A stretch of 64,000 bases of DNA from CADEEN01 sp963738425 (GCA_963738425.1 CAVTWT010000039.1:1-64000), one strand, 5' to 3'; positions 1-12,155 are shown, counted from the stretch's first letter. Made by a program: numbers and translations. Notes: a model not told the origin generated them from the letters alone.

Positions 1-3000
1 CAACAACCACGCCGCCGGCACCACGAACATCGACAGCAGCGGCGCGGTGATCATGCCGCCGACCATCGGCGCGGCGATGCGCTGCATGACTTCGCTGCCG
101 GTGCCGCCGCCGAACATGATCGGCAGCAGGCCGGCCAGGATCACGGCCACGGTCATCGCCTTGGGGCGCACGCGCAGCACCGCGCCGTCGCGGATCGCGT
201 CGAGCAGATCGACTCGGCGCTCTGCCGCCGACGTGCGCTCCCAGCGCCTGCTTCAGGTACAGCAGCATGATGACGCCGAACTCGGCGGCCACGCCGGCCA
301 GCGCGATGAAGCCGACCGCGCTGGCCACCGAGAGGTGGTGGCCGAGCGCCTACAGCAGCCAGAAGCCGCCGACCAGCGCGAACGGCAGCGTGGCCATGAT
401 CAGCAGCGCTTCGTCGATGCGCCGGAACGTGAGGTAGAGCAGCACGAAGATGATCAGCAGCGTGAACGGCACGACGAGCTTCAGCTGCGCCGCGGCGCGC
501 TCGAGGTACTCGAACTGGCCCGACCAGGACACCGAAAAGCCGGCCGGCAGCTCCACCTTGTCGGCCACCGCGCGCTGCATGTCGCGCACCGCGACCGCGA
601 GGTCGCGGCCGCGGATGTCGACGTAGATCCAGCCGGACAGGCGCGCGTTCTCGCTGCGCAGCATCGGCGGGCCGTCGGTGATGCGGATGTCGGCCACGTC
701 GCCGAGCACCAGGCGCGCGCCGCGCTCGGTGACGATCGGCAGGCGCGCAGCTTGTCGAGCGAATCGCGCAGCTCGCGCGGGTAGCGCACGATGATCGGGA
801 AGCGCTGCGGGCCTTCGACCGTCTCGCCGATGTTCTCGCCGCCGATGGCCGAGCTCACGACCGATTGCACGTCGGCGATGTTCATGCCGAAGCGCGCGGC
901 GGCGTCGCGGTCGATGTCGACGTCGATGTAGCGCCCGCCGGTCAGGCGCTCGGCGAGCGCGCTCGACACGCCGGGCACGGTCTTCACCGCCCGCTCGATC
1001 GCCAGCGCCGATGCGGTCGATCGTCGGCCAGGTCCGGCCCCGCGACCTTGATGCCGACCGGGCTCTTGATGCCGGTGGCCAGCATGTCGATGCGGTTGCG
1101 GATCGGCGGCACCCAGATGTTGGTCAGGCCCGGCACGCGCACCGTGCGGTCGAGTTCGTCGATCAGCGCTTCGGGCGTCATGCCCGGCCGCCACTGGTCG
1201 CGCGGCTTGAACTGGATCGTCGTCTCGAACATCTCCAGCGGCGCCGGGTCGGTCGCGGTTTCGGCGCGGCCGGCCTTGCCGAACACGCTCTGCACCTCGG
1301 GCACGGTGCGGATCAGGCGGTCGGTCTGCTGCAGCAGCTCGGCCGCCTTGCCGGCCGACAGGCCGGGCAGCGCGGTCGGCATGTAGAGCAGGTCGCCTTC
1401 GTCGAGCGGCGGCATGAACTCGCCGCCGAGGCGCGTCAACGGCCACGCGCTCAGCGACGAGCACGACAGCGCGGCGATCACCAGCGTGGCCTTCGGCCAC
1501 TGCAGCACCGCGTCGAGCAGCGGCCGGTAGATCGCGATCAGCGCGCGGTTGAGCGGGTTCGCGCGCTCCTCGGGGATGCGGCCGCGGATCAGGTAGCCCA
1601 TCAGCACCGGGATCAGCGTCACCGCCAGCCCCGCGGACGCCGCCATCGCATAGGTCTTGGTGAAGGCCAGCGGCGCGAACAGCCGCCCTTCCTGCGCCTG
1701 CAAGCGTGAACACCGGCACGAAGGACAGCGTGATGATCAGCAGCGAGAAGAACAGCGCCGGGCCGACCTCGACGGCCGCGTCGCCGATCACGCGCCAGCG
1801 CTCTTCGCCGGCCAGCGTCTGGTTCGGATGCTCGTGCGCCCAGCGCTCGAGCTTCTTGTGCGCGTTCTCGATCATCACCACCGCCGCATCGACCATCGCG
1901 CCGATGGCGATCGCGATGCCGCCGAGCGACATGATGTTGGCGTTGACGCCCTGATGCTGCATGACGATGAAGGCGATCAGCACGCCCAGCGGCAGCGAGA
2001 CGATGGCGACGAAGGCCGAGCGCAGGTGCAGCAGGAACAGGCCGCAGACCAGCGCGACGACGATGAACTCCTCGACCAGCTTGTTGCGCAGGTTGGCGAC
2101 GGCGCGCTCGATCAGGCCCGAGCGGTCGTAGGTGGTGACGATCTCCACGCCCGGCGGCAGGCCGGGCTTCAGGGCTTCGAGCTTGGCCTTCACCGCGGCG
2201 ATGGTCGGCCAGCGCGTTCTGGCCCGAGCGCATCACGATCACGCCGCCGGCGACTTCGCCCTCGCCGTCGAGCTCGCCGATGCCGCGCCGCATCTCGGGG
2301 CCGACCTGGATGCGCGCCACGTCGGCCAGGCGCACCGAGACGCCGGCGTCGGTGGTCATCAACGGCACGGCGCGAAAGTCGTCGAGCGAGTGCAGGTAGC
2401 CCGAGGCGCGCACCACGTACTCGGCCTCGCCGAGTTCGAGCACCGCGCCGCCGGCCTCCTGGTTGGCGCGCTTCAACGCCTCGATGACGCGGTTGTGCGA
2501 CAGGCCGTAGGCCGCGAGGCGGTCGGGGTCGAGCACGACCTGGTACTGGCTGCACCATGCCGCCGACGCTCGCCACTTCGGCCACGCCTTCGACCGTCTT
2601 CAACTCGAAGCGCAGGAACCAGTCCTGCAGCGCGCGCAGTTGGCCCGCGTCCATCTTGCCGCTGCGATCGACCAGCGCGTACTGGTAGATCCAGCCGACG
2701 CCGGTGGCATCGGGCCCGAGCGCGGGCTTGGCATTGGCGGGCAGGCGCGACGTGCACCTGGTTCAGCAACTCGAGCACGCGCGAGCGCGCCCAGTACAGA
2801 TCGGTGCCGTCGGCGAACAGCACGTAGACGAACGAGTCGCCGAAGAACGAATAGCCGCGCACCGTCTTCGCGCCGGGCACCGAGAGCATCGTCGTCGCCA
2901 GCGGATAGGTCACCTGGTCCTCGACGATGTGCGGCGCCTGGCCCGGCCACGGCGTGCGGATGATGACCTGCACGTCGGACAGGTCGGGCAGCGCATCGAC

Positions 3001-3105
3001 GGGCGTGCGCATCAGCGACACCACGCCCCAGGCGCTGACCATCGCGGTGGCCAGCAGCACGAGGAAGCGGTTGGCGATCGACCAGCGGATCAGGCGCGCG
3101 ATCAT
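1..3105 (-). pseudogene. cusA: CusA/CzcA-family heavy-metal RND efflux pump, 3' truncated by window edge and frameshifted
   Basis: Inner-membrane proton-driven RND pump that, with CusB and CusC, exports Cu+/Ag+ or related cations from the periplasm. The N-terminus (MIARLIRWSIANRFLV, then PVDALPDLSDVQVI) and the later RND segments around GGEFMPPLDEGDLLYMPT are typical of the HME subfamily. The ATG at 3105 overlaps the cusB stop (ATGA). The reading frame is broken by single-base indels near 2742, 2552, 2213, 1703, 1030, 1010, 740 and 241, and by an in-frame TAG at 350-352 where the family has a Tyr codon. Joining the frames restores a continuous RND sequence, so either the consensus is wrong or the decay is recent. 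The C-terminus lies beyond position 1. The choice between Cu/Ag and Co/Zn/Cd substrates rests on the copper context. Confidence 0.88.
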
Positions 3106-4467
3106 GGCTTGGTCACTCCGCTCGCGGCGGCATCGCTCGGATTCAGGCGCGACTCCACCGCCTTCAAGCTGGCCTCGGAATCGATCAGGAACTGCGACGA
3201 CACGACCACGCGCTGGCCCGCTTGCAAGCCCTTGCGGATCGCCGTCTGGCCGCCGCTCTCGATGCCGGTCTCGACCTCCACCGGCCGGAAGCGCCCGCCG
3301 TCTTCGGCCACCATCACCACCGAGCGCGTGCCGGTCTGGATCACCGCGTCGCTCGGCACCAGCAGCACCTTGTCGGCTTGCAGATCGGCGAAGCTCATCG
3401 ACACCGTCATGCCGGGCACCAGGCGCAGGCCGGCGTTGTTGAGTTCGACGCGCGCCTTGATCGTGCGCGTGGCGGGGTTGACGTCGGGCAGCAGCGATTG
3501 CACGCGGCCGGTGAAGGCGAAGCCCGCCAGCGCCGGCGTGGTCGCGCGCACCGGCGTGCCGGGCTTGAGCAACGCGGCCTGGCTCTCCGGCACCTCGGCC
3601 TGCGCCCACACGGTCGCCGTGCCGCCGATGCGCACCAGCGTCGCGCCCGCGGCCACCGCCATGCCTTCGCGCACCATCACCTCGGTGACCAGTCCGCCGA
3701 TCGGCGCGCGCACGGTGGTGCGGGCCTGCACGCGGCCGCTCTGCTCGACCTGCGCGATCTGCGCTTCGACCATGCCGGCCAACACGCATGCGCTGGCGCG
3801 CGGCGTCGATCAGCGGCGCCATGTCGCTCGACGTCGAGCGCCGCAACGACAGGAACTCCTCCTGCGCCGCCACCCAGTCGGGCACGAACAGTTCGGCCAC
3901 CGGCGCACCGGCGGCGATGCGGTCGAACTGCGCACGCGCGTAGAGCTTCTCCACCACGCCAGCTGCGCGCGCCGCGACGACCGCCTGGTCGCGCTCGTTC
4001 CACGCGATGTTGCCGACAGCCGTGACCTTGGGCGCAATCGTGCCTTCGCTGACGACCGCCGTGGCCAGGCCGAGGTTCTGCTGCACGCGCGGACTGACCG
4101 TCACCGTGCCCTGGTCGCCGCCGCCCGCGCCGGCATAGACCGGCACCAGCATCATGTCCATGAACGGCGACTTGGCCGGCGCGTCGAAGCGTTTGCCAGG
4201 CACCATCGGGTCCTGGTAGTACAGCACCGCGCGGCCGGTGGCCGGGTCGATGTCGCCGGCCTTCAGGCCTTGCGCGATGTGGCGCCTGGTGGCGGCTTCG
4301 CCTTGCGGGATCGTCCACGCCGACGGGTCGGCCGAGGCTGATGATGTTGCGGTCGGCGCTGCGGCCATGTTCCAGCCGCGGTTCATGCCGATGAAGTAGG
4401 CGCCGATGCCGGTGCCAACCAGGGCGGCCAGCGCGGCGGCTGCGATCAACGCGGTGTTGCGCTTCAT
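3102..4467 (-). pseudogene. cusB: CusB-type periplasmic membrane fusion protein (frameshifted)
   Basis: Periplasmic adaptor linking the RND pump to the outer-membrane channel. The N-terminus is basic then hydrophobic (a single membrane anchor). It is followed by the heavy-metal-binding stretch YYQDPMVPGKRFDAPAKSPF with MDMMLVP, found in CusB-like proteins, and then by barrel-sandwich and beta-barrel domains (VRAPIGGLVTEVMVREG). The start ATG at 4467 overlaps the cusC stop and the stop overlaps the cusA start, so the three genes look translationally coupled. One frame change near 3787, an apparent extra base after RQRMR, splits the coding sequence. Both halves are otherwise well conserved, so the intact product would be a normal adaptor of about 455 residues. 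Confidence 0.88.
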
Positions 4468-5717
4468 GGGGTGACTCCTGCAAACAGCGTGTTCAGTTGG
4501 GCCCAGGCGCGGGCGGCGTCGGTGTCCTGCTGCAGGCGCTCGATGCGCGCGCCGAGTTCGGCGCGCCGCGCTTCGAACAGCGCGGCCAGCGTGCCGTTGC
4601 CGGCGCGGTAGGCCGACAGCGCCAGGCGCGTGCGCTCCTCGGCCAGCGGCAGCAGCTCGCGCTCGTGCAGCGCGCCGCGGTCGAGCGCGCTGCGCCACTC
4701 GGCTTGCAACGCCGCCCGGCGCGCGCGCTGCTCGCGCTGCGCGTCGTCCTGCTCGGCGCGCGCGCGTTCGAGCGCGGCGCTGCGCGCCGCCACCTCGCGG
4801 TCCTGGCGCTCGGCGCGTCGACGTCGTCAGCGGCACCGACAGCGTGACGCTGACCATGTTCGAGTACTGCGGTCCGCGCTGGCTGAACATCAGCTCGGCG
4901 CTCCAGTCGCCTTGGCGTTCGCTGCGGGCAGCGGCCACGTCGGCTTCGGCGCGCGCGATGTCGCGCGACAGCGTGGCCAGCATCGGCGTTGTGTCGATCG
5001 ACTCGCTCAGCTTGGCGAGCCGACTCACGTCCGGCCGCTCGCCGAGCGCCCAGCGCGCCGCGTCGGCACCGACATAACGTTCGAGCATCACCTGCGCCTG
5101 CATGAGGCGGGCCTGCACGCCGGCCATGCGGTCGCCGTGCGTGGCCAGCTCGGCGCGCGCCGCCAGCACGTCCGCGAGCGTGCCGCGCCCGCCACGGTAG
5201 GCGGCTTCGGCGGCTTCGACGGCGAGCCGGTTCTGCTCGTGCTGGCGCAGGAGCAGTTCGCGCAAGCGTTCGAGGTCATGGCGTTCGAGCCAGGCCAGCG
5301 CGGTGGCCTGGCGCAGCGCGGCCTGGCGTTCGTCGCGCTGCGCGATGGCCACGGCCGCCTCGGCCTCGAAGCCGGCCGCGCGCGCGCGCCGCTTGTCGTC
5401 GCGCGTGAACTCGCGGGCGATGCCGATGTTGCGCATCGTCATGAAGTCGCGCGTCAGGCTGAAGCGCTCGGCCCGTCGATCGGCAGGTTGGCGACGCCGA
5501 CGCGCAGCACCGGGTCGGGCAACTGCGCCGCGGCGACGGCGCGCTCGCGCGCGGCGCTGGCCACGGCCTCTTGGGCGCGCAAGGCCGGCGCTTGCTCGGT
5601 GGCGCGGCGCAGCGCGTCGTCGAAGGCGAGTCGCGGCGCTTGCGCCGCGGCGTTGGCACAGAGCAGGCTGATGGCCAGCGCCAGCAGCGCGCGCTGGCAG
5701 AACAGGGATCGTTGCAT
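4464..5717 (-). pseudogene. cusC: CusC/TolC-family outer-membrane efflux channel (frameshifted)
   Basis: Outer-membrane channel of the tripartite metal efflux pump. It starts at the ATG at 5717 with a Sec signal peptide (ALLALAISLLCANAAAQA), then LAFDDALRRATEQAPALRAQ, a typical TolC repeat opening. Long alanine/arginine/glutamate-rich helices follow, with a second repeat ending RLALSAYRAGNGTLAALFEA. The frame is lost near 5476 (one base missing before the AERFSLTRDF segment) and again near 4815. First gene of the cusCBA set; its stop overlaps the cusB ATG. The family assignment comes from sequence pattern and operon position. Substrate specificity cannot be read from this gene. Confidence 0.83.
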
Positions 5718-5805
5718 GGTGGTTCCCGAAAGACATCACCGCCTTGTGGCGGCAAGCCGGGCGCACGGCTGCACGCCCTGCGCCCGCACGACAGTCAGGA
5801 ACGCT

Positions 5806-6201
5806 TCAATCCCGGTGGCGGCCGAAAGTGATCCACAGCGGCGGCGGCCGCGTGCGCAGCGGTGCGCGGCGGACGGCCGGGCGCGTCTGCGGCGGCAGCG
5901 GGAACGATCGCAACAGCGCCGCCTGCAGCGGCACGGCGGCGGCGAAGTCGATCGCCGAGCGCTTGCCGTCGAGACCTTGCGCATCGCCTTGCACGAAGGC
6001 CTTGCACAGGGCTGGCGACTCACGGTCCATTTGCTCGCAGGGCGTTTGGGCCGAGGCTGCGGCGCTGCTCGTCAGTTGCGGGCAGCGGTAGAAGGCCAGC
6101 GCCGCCTGGGCGCAGAGCAGGGCGGCCAGCGCCAGCAGAACCACGCTGGCCCGCGAGCGGCGCAGTGCGGCAAAGAGATCGTGACCCAGCGTGCGCTTCA
6201 T
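5806..6201 (-). CDS. small exported/membrane-anchored protein of unknown function, copper island
   Basis: A 131-residue protein starting MKRTLGHDLF, with one N-terminal hydrophobic segment (ASVVLLALAALLCAQAALAF) that could be a signal peptide or anchor. The exported part has three cysteines (YRCPQ, TPCEQMD, ALCKAF) and an arginine/proline-rich tail. The start overlaps the stop of the upstream membrane protein gene (ATGA) and the gene lies 89 bp upstream of cusC. It therefore looks like part of the cus transcription unit. I do not recognise a named family. The cysteines suggest metal binding or disulfides, but this is inference. Confidence 0.6.
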   Translation of the reverse strand: MKRTLGHDLFAALRRSRASVVLLALAALLCAQAALAFYRCPQLTSSAAASAQTPCEQMDRESPALCKAFVQGDAQGLDGKRSAIDFAAAVPLQAALLRSFPLPPQTRPAVRRAPLRTRPPPLWITFGRHRD

Positions 6202-6692
6202 CGCTCGTGGTGCGGGGCGGCCAGGCCGCGCGCGATCGGGCCGAGATGGCGCACGCCATCGGCAATGACGTAGAGGGCAGCCAGCGCCGCCAAGGCGCAG
6301 GGTGCCCACGGTGCCCATTGCGCTGCCGCCAACAGCGCGGCCGGCGCGCCGAGGGCGGCGGCCAGATGCAGCAGCGATACCTCGCGCCACGCCAGGCCAC
6401 CGAGGGCCACCACCGGTGCCAGGACCAGGGCCAGCGCCGGTACGGCGCCGTGGCCCACGGGCCACCAGCCCAGGAAGACGCTGCTGGTGTGCGCGGCGAG
6501 CAGGCCGCCGGCGACAACCAGCAGCGCGCCGCCGAGCAGGCAACGCAAGCAGGCGTGGGCACGATCGGCAGCGTCGTCCAGCCGGTCCTCCATGCGCGCA
6601 GCCAGCAGCAGCACGCCGGCGGCGAGCAGCGCGCAGTCGCGCAGCGCCACGCCGACAGCGAGCAGGATCCCGGCGCGGACGGCGTTGTTCAT
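6198..6692 (-). CDS. polytopic membrane protein of unknown function, copper island
   Basis: A 164-residue, very hydrophobic protein beginning MNNAVRAGILLAVGVALRDC, with four to five predicted membrane segments, for example CLLGGALLVVAGGLLAAHTS and LALVLAPVVALGG. It lies between the DUF411 gene (14 bp upstream) and the small Cys-containing gene, whose start it overlaps. All are co-directional with cusCBA, so a role in copper export or tolerance is plausible. Several cysteines (RDC, HACLRC) and a HTSS motif are visible, but no catalytic motif. I cannot name a family; the start ATG at 6692 is the first one giving a membrane N-terminus. Confidence 0.55.
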   Translation of the reverse strand: MNNAVRAGILLAVGVALRDCALLAAGVLLLAARMEDRLDDAADRAHACLRCLLGGALLVVAGGLLAAHTSSVFLGWWPVGHGAVPALALVLAPVVALGGLAWREVSLLHLAAALGAPAALLAAAQWAPWAPCALAALAALYVIADGVRHLGPIARGLAAPHHER

Positions 6693-6705
6693 CGGTGAGG
6701 CTGGC

Positions 6706-7170
6706 TCAGGCGTGGCTGGCGAAGACGGCCGTGCTGCCGTCCTTGCGCAACAGCAGCACGTCGAAGCGATCGCGCCGGCCACCGTATTCAGGGCCATCCA
6801 TGCCGGGTGAGCCGACGGGCATGCCCGGCACGGCCAGGCCCACGGCCGATGGGCGTTCGGCGAGCAGGCGCCGGATGTCGCGCGCCGGCACATGGCCTTC
6901 GATCGCGTAGCCGCCGACGAGCGCGGTGTGGCACGAGCCGAGGGCGGCCGGGATGCCGAGGCGGCCGCGCATGCCGGTGTTGCCGACGTCGCTGACCTTG
7001 ACCGCGAAGCCGTTGGCTTCGAGGTGCGCCACCCAGTCCTTGCAGCAGCCACAGCTCGGGCTCTTCCAGACTTCGACCAGGGTGCGCTCGGCAGCCCTGG
7101 TCCACGTCGCGGCCGGCAGGCTCGCCCAGGCCGCAGCGGCGATCAGCCAGCGGCGCCTCAGCGGGTTCAT
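6706..7170 (-). CDS. DUF411-family exported metal-binding protein
   Basis: A 154-residue DUF411 protein, a family found repeatedly in copper resistance loci. The N-terminus MNPLRRRWLIAAAAWASLPA is a signal peptide with consecutive arginines (possibly Tat). The mature part starts with a thioredoxin-like strand LVEVWKSPSCGCCKDWVAHL, where CxCC is the likely metal site. It continues with the family hallmarks CHTALVGGYAIEGHVPA and GLAVPGMPVGSPGM. The start at 7170 was chosen because it gives a clean signal peptide; an upstream in-frame start at 7218 is possible. Transcribed towards cusCBA and divergent from the TlpA-like gene. Probably a periplasmic copper-binding protein; the mechanism is not established. 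Confidence 0.85.
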   Translation of the reverse strand: MNPLRRRWLIAAAAWASLPAATWTRAAERTLVEVWKSPSCGCCKDWVAHLEANGFAVKVSDVGNTGMRGRLGIPAALGSCHTALVGGYAIEGHVPARDIRRLLAERPSAVGLAVPGMPVGSPGMDGPEYGGRRDRFDVLLLRKDGSTAVFASHA

Positions 7171-7250
7171 GGCGCCGGCCACCGCCGGTGTTGCTTCAAA
7201 CTTGTCGTCATGTCTCAAGATTGTCCTCCGATCGAAAAAAGCATCTGCAC

Positions 7251-8060
7251 TTGAACAACGCCCTGGTCCTCGGACCGTTTGTCCTGCCGTATTCGCTGCT
7301 GCTCGCCTTCGCCGCAGTGGCTGCGGCGCTGGTTGTCGGCAATCGCATCGGCGCCAAAGCCGGCATCGCCGTCGAGCCGGCTGTGTGGAAGACGATTCTG
7401 CTCGGGCTGCTCGTGGCCCGCCTCGCCTTTGTCTGGGAGTTCCGCTCGGCGTACTGGGCGTCGCCGCTGGACATGCTTGACATCCGGGACGGCGGATGGA
7501 GCCCGACCGCCGGCTTCGTGGGTGCCTGGCTCTTTGCGCTCAGCCGCACAGGCCAGCCGGCCGCGCTGAAGAAGGCGCTGCGTTCGGCGCTGATGACAGG
7601 AACCGTCATCTGGGCAGTTGGCGCGGTCGCGCTGTCGGTGCGACCCGATACCGGGCAAGCGCTGCCCGCACTCGAGTTGACGTCGCTGGAGGGCCGGCCG
7701 ATGAATCTTGTCGAGTTCAAGGGCAAGCCGACCGTGGTCAACCTGTGGGCCACCTGGTGTCCGCCTTGCGTGCGCGAGATGCCGGTGCTGCAGCAGGCTC
7801 AGGTCGAGCGTCCCGGCGTGAACTTCGTCTTCCTGAACCAAGGAGAGTCTGCCGAACAGGTGAGCGCCTGGCTGCAAGCCCGCCGGCTGCCGATGCGCAA
7901 CGTCCTGATCGATGCCAACCGGCAAGCCAGCGCCGCCTTCAAACAACGCGCACTGCCGACGACGCTGTTCTTCGACGCCCAGGGACGGTTGGTGAGCACG
8001 CGAGTCGGCGAGCTTTCGTCGGCCACGCTGACCGAAAGGCTGCAAGCGCTGGCCGAGTGA
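7251..8060 (+). CDS. TlpA-like thioredoxin with N-terminal membrane domain
   Basis: Membrane-anchored periplasmic thiol-disulfide protein. The first ~130 residues hold several membrane segments (LPYSLLLAFAAVAAALVV, ILLGLLVARLAFVW) reminiscent of the prolipoprotein diacylglyceryl transferase-like domain that is often fused to TlpA domains. The C-terminal half has TlpA/AhpC features: LVEFKGKPTVVNLWATWCPP with active-site WCPPC, then LPTTLFFDAQGR with the cis-proline. The start is uncertain: a TTG at 7251 begins at the membrane domain, while an ATG at 7188 adds 21 poorly conserved residues. Its place in a copper island suggests it protects or repairs periplasmic cysteines under copper stress, or reduces copper-binding thiols; this is inference. 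Confidence 0.82.
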   Translation: MNNALVLGPFVLPYSLLLAFAAVAAALVVGNRIGAKAGIAVEPAVWKTILLGLLVARLAFVWEFRSAYWASPLDMLDIRDGGWSPTAGFVGAWLFALSRTGQPAALKKALRSALMTGTVIWAVGAVALSVRPDTGQALPALELTSLEGRPMNLVEFKGKPTVVNLWATWCPPCVREMPVLQQAQVERPGVNFVFLNQGESAEQVSAWLQARRLPMRNVLIDANRQASAAFKQRALPTTLFFDAQGRLVSTRVGELSSATLTERLQALAE

Positions 8061-8105
8061 AGACCCACCGCGTCTTCCTCGAAGGCCACTGCCGGTGCGG
8101 TCCAT

Positions 8106-10269
<2,164 letters not shown>

Positions 10270-10270
<1 letters not shown>

Positions 10271-10692
10271 CACTTCGATGGCGGCGCCGCGGGCATGCGG
10301 TCCATCATCATCTGCATCATCGACTGCATCATCTCCATGCGCTTTTCCATCATCTGCTGATGGCCGGCCCCGTCGCCCGACATGGCGCCCATGCCCCTCA
10401 TGCCGCCGGGGCCCATGCCGCCCATCATGGCCATGCCGTCCTGCATCAGCTTCATGTGCTCGGCCATCAGGGCGTTGCGTTCTTCCGGTGTGCGCGCGCG
10501 GGCCATCTTGTCGTGCATCTCGCGCATCGACTTCATGTGCGTGTCCATCATGGCCATGCGGTCGGTCATGGCCGCCGGTGGCGAGGCCATGCCGGGCATG
10601 CCGCCGGCGGCGGGGGCCGGAGTCATCGGAGCGCAGGCGCTCAAGGTGGCGACGAGTGCGGCGGCGAGGGAAATCTTGCGAAGCGAGTTCAT
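10270..10692 (-). CDS. methionine-rich putative lipoprotein
   Basis: A 140-residue exported protein with a lipobox-like LSAC at the end of a short signal peptide (MNSLRKISLAAALVATLSAC). The mature part is extraordinarily rich in methionine, about 33 of 140 residues, in runs such as MMGGMGPGGMRGMGAM and MMEKRMEMMQSMMQMMM, with scattered histidines. Met-rich segments bind Cu+ in periplasmic proteins such as PcoC, PcoE and CueO. The gene is coupled to the copper ATPase by a 4-bp overlap. Likely a periplasmic copper buffer anchored to a membrane; function is inferred from composition and context. Confidence 0.8.
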
Positions 10693-10800
10693 GGTGTGCT
10701 CCTGATGGCGAGAGGGGGGTGGAGAGGGACCAGCGAAGGGGGTCGTGACACCGGCGCGCCGCTACCCGAGGCCGGGTCGCGCGCCGGCGTGGTCGAGCCG

Positions 10801-11208
10801 CTACAGCGTCAGCCGCAGGAAACGAAGGACCACCGAGACGCTGGGTGGTGGCGAGGTCCTTGTTTGCGGACGCCGCTCAGGCGCAACCGGATCGCTGGCC
10901 CAAGCGGCTGCGAACGCGTGGATCGCAGGAGGCCACGCCGCGCCGTCCGACGAGCGCGGCGGTTCCGCCTTCGGCACGAGGCTTTGCTGCACGCCGCAGA
11001 GGCTCTCGCAGCCGTCCGGCATCACGCCGCAATCGTGCGGATCGGCTTCGCCAGGCCCGTGTTGCGATTGCTCATACCCGCCGGCGTGCGGCGGCGGCTC
11101 ATGCTGAACGCAGGCATTGGCCCACCCCACGATGAAGCCGAACAGACCCAACAGGAGCAGAGCCTTGGCGGCCCAGCTTGTGCGGAGGCGGCGGCGCATG
11201 GAGGTCAT
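10801..11208 (-). CDS. small exported Cys/His-containing protein of unknown function
   Basis: About 135 residues with a signal peptide or anchor (SWAAKALLLLGLFGFIVGWANAC). A mature region follows with His/Cys clusters: CVQHEPPPHAGGYEQSQHGP, DPHDCGVMPDGCESLCG. The starts at 11208, 11199 and 11259 are all in frame; 11208 is taken as the position giving the shortest normal signal sequence. The C-terminus is arginine/proline rich. It lies between the Met-rich lipoprotein and cusF genes, co-directional. It resembles the small exported proteins commonly found in Burkholderiales copper loci, but I cannot name a family. Metal binding is suggested only by composition. Confidence 0.55.
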   Translation of the reverse strand: MTSMRRRLRTSWAAKALLLLGLFGFIVGWANACVQHEPPPHAGGYEQSQHGPGEADPHDCGVMPDGCESLCGVQQSLVPKAEPPRSSDGAAWPPAIHAFAAAWASDPVAPERRPQTRTSPPPSVSVVLRFLRLTL

Positions 11209-11275
11209 GACAGCTTGCATGCTAGGCCTCGCATCCGCGCGCTGCTTGACTTCCGTCAACCCACGGCGCGACGGC

Positions 11276-11575
11276 TCATCGAACGACCTGCAGATCGGTC
11301 ACGGTGAACTTGCCGGCCTCGTTGACGGCTTTGAACTTCACCTTGTCGCCGGGCTGAACGCTGTCCAGCACCGCCTTGTCCTTGACGTTGAAGACCATCG
11401 TCATCGGTGGCATGTCGAGGCTTTTGATTTCGGCATGCTTGAGTGTGATCTTCGATTGCGCCTTGTCGACCTTGCGCACTTCGCCTTCGGTCATGTCGGC
11501 GCCTTGCGCCAACGTCGAAACCGAAGAAGCCGCCAGTGTCGCAGTGGCCAGAAAACGTTTGAGGGAAATGGTCAT
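11276..11575 (-). CDS. cusF: CusF-like periplasmic copper-binding protein
   Basis: A 99-residue periplasmic Cu+/Ag+ chaperone of the CusF family. The signal peptide is MTISLKRFLATATLAASSVS. The mature small OB-fold barrel shows ITLKHAEIKSLDMPPMTMVF, which matches the CusF metal site (His, then Met-x-Met). Here the aromatic Trp of E. coli CusF is replaced by Met. GDKVKFKAV completes the fold. The start at 11575 is preceded by a GAAAG ribosome site; an upstream in-frame start at 11608 would add an unlikely leader. It sits 29 bp downstream of the cupredoxin gene. In E. coli, CusF hands copper to CusB/CusC. Confidence 0.85.
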   Translation of the reverse strand: MTISLKRFLATATLAASSVSTLAQGADMTEGEVRKVDKAQSKITLKHAEIKSLDMPPMTMVFNVKDKAVLDSVQPGDKVKFKAVNEAGKFTVTDLQVVR

Positions 11576-11604
11576 GATGTTTCTTTCACAGGAAGTTGCC
11601 GCGA

Positions 11605-12111
11605 TCACGCGCTGACGACGATCCGACCGACCATGCCGGCTTCGTAGTGGCCGGCGATCAGGCAGGCGAACTCGAACTCGCCGGCGCGGTTGAAGGTCCA
11701 GATGATTTCGGACTTGCCGCCGGCGGCCACATGCGCCATCCAGGGCTCGTCATGCTCCATGTTCGGGAACTTCTTCATCAGCTGGTAGTGCGCGGCGTTC
11801 TCCTCCTTGGTGCCGATCACGAACTCGTGCAACACGCGGCCGTTGTTGCTGGCGGTGAAGCGGATCGTTTCGTTCAGCCTGGCGTCGATGCGATCGGGGC
11901 TGAAGCGCATCGTGTCGAGCATCCGGCAGTCGATGGTGCGCTTGACGTCCTTGGCATTGCCGGCGATACCCCAGTCCTTCTGTTCTTTCTTGACGACGCC
12001 GGCTTTCTTGGCGTGGGGCTTGTCGGTGTGGGCCGACGCCGTGCGGGCCGCGGTCAACAGGCCGGCACCAAGCATGGCACCGATCATCTTGCGTTTGCTG
12101 TGCTGCTTCAT
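11605..12111 (-). CDS. cupredoxin-family copper-binding protein
   Basis: A 168-residue exported type-1 copper protein. A basic N-terminus and hydrophobic stretch (KMIGAMLGAGLLTAARTASA) form a signal peptide, followed by a His/Lys-rich linker. The cupredoxin fold shows His95 (VLHEFVIG) and the C-terminal loop with Cys150, His155 and Met160 (CLIAGHYEAGM), the classic His-Cys-His-Met ligand set. AAGG and GEFEFAC are typical of this bacterial copper-locus cupredoxin. The ATG at 12111 is preceded by a strong AAGGAGA ribosome site. Located just after the multicopper oxidase gene, it may donate or accept electrons with it; this is inference. Confidence 0.88.
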   Translation of the reverse strand: MKQHSKRKMIGAMLGAGLLTAARTASAHTDKPHAKKAGVVKKEQKDWGIAGNAKDVKRTIDCRMLDTMRFSPDRIDARLNETIRFTASNNGRVLHEFVIGTKEENAAHYQLMKKFPNMEHDEPWMAHVAAGGKSEIIWTFNRAGEFEFACLIAGHYEAGMVGRIVVSA

Positions 12112-12155
12112 CGATCGTCTCCTTGGAAAATCATCGGGGTCTTCACTGCGTGGGG

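Noticed and set aside
350..352. Recoding of the internal TAG in cusA
   Set aside because: TAG recoding (pyrrolysine or amber suppression) is not expected in this group, and the gene has many other defects.
2473..5766. Single 1097-codon frame covering the cusC, cusB and cusA starts
   Set aside because: It joins fragments of three different proteins because frameshifts put them in one frame; the ATGA overlaps show three separate genes.
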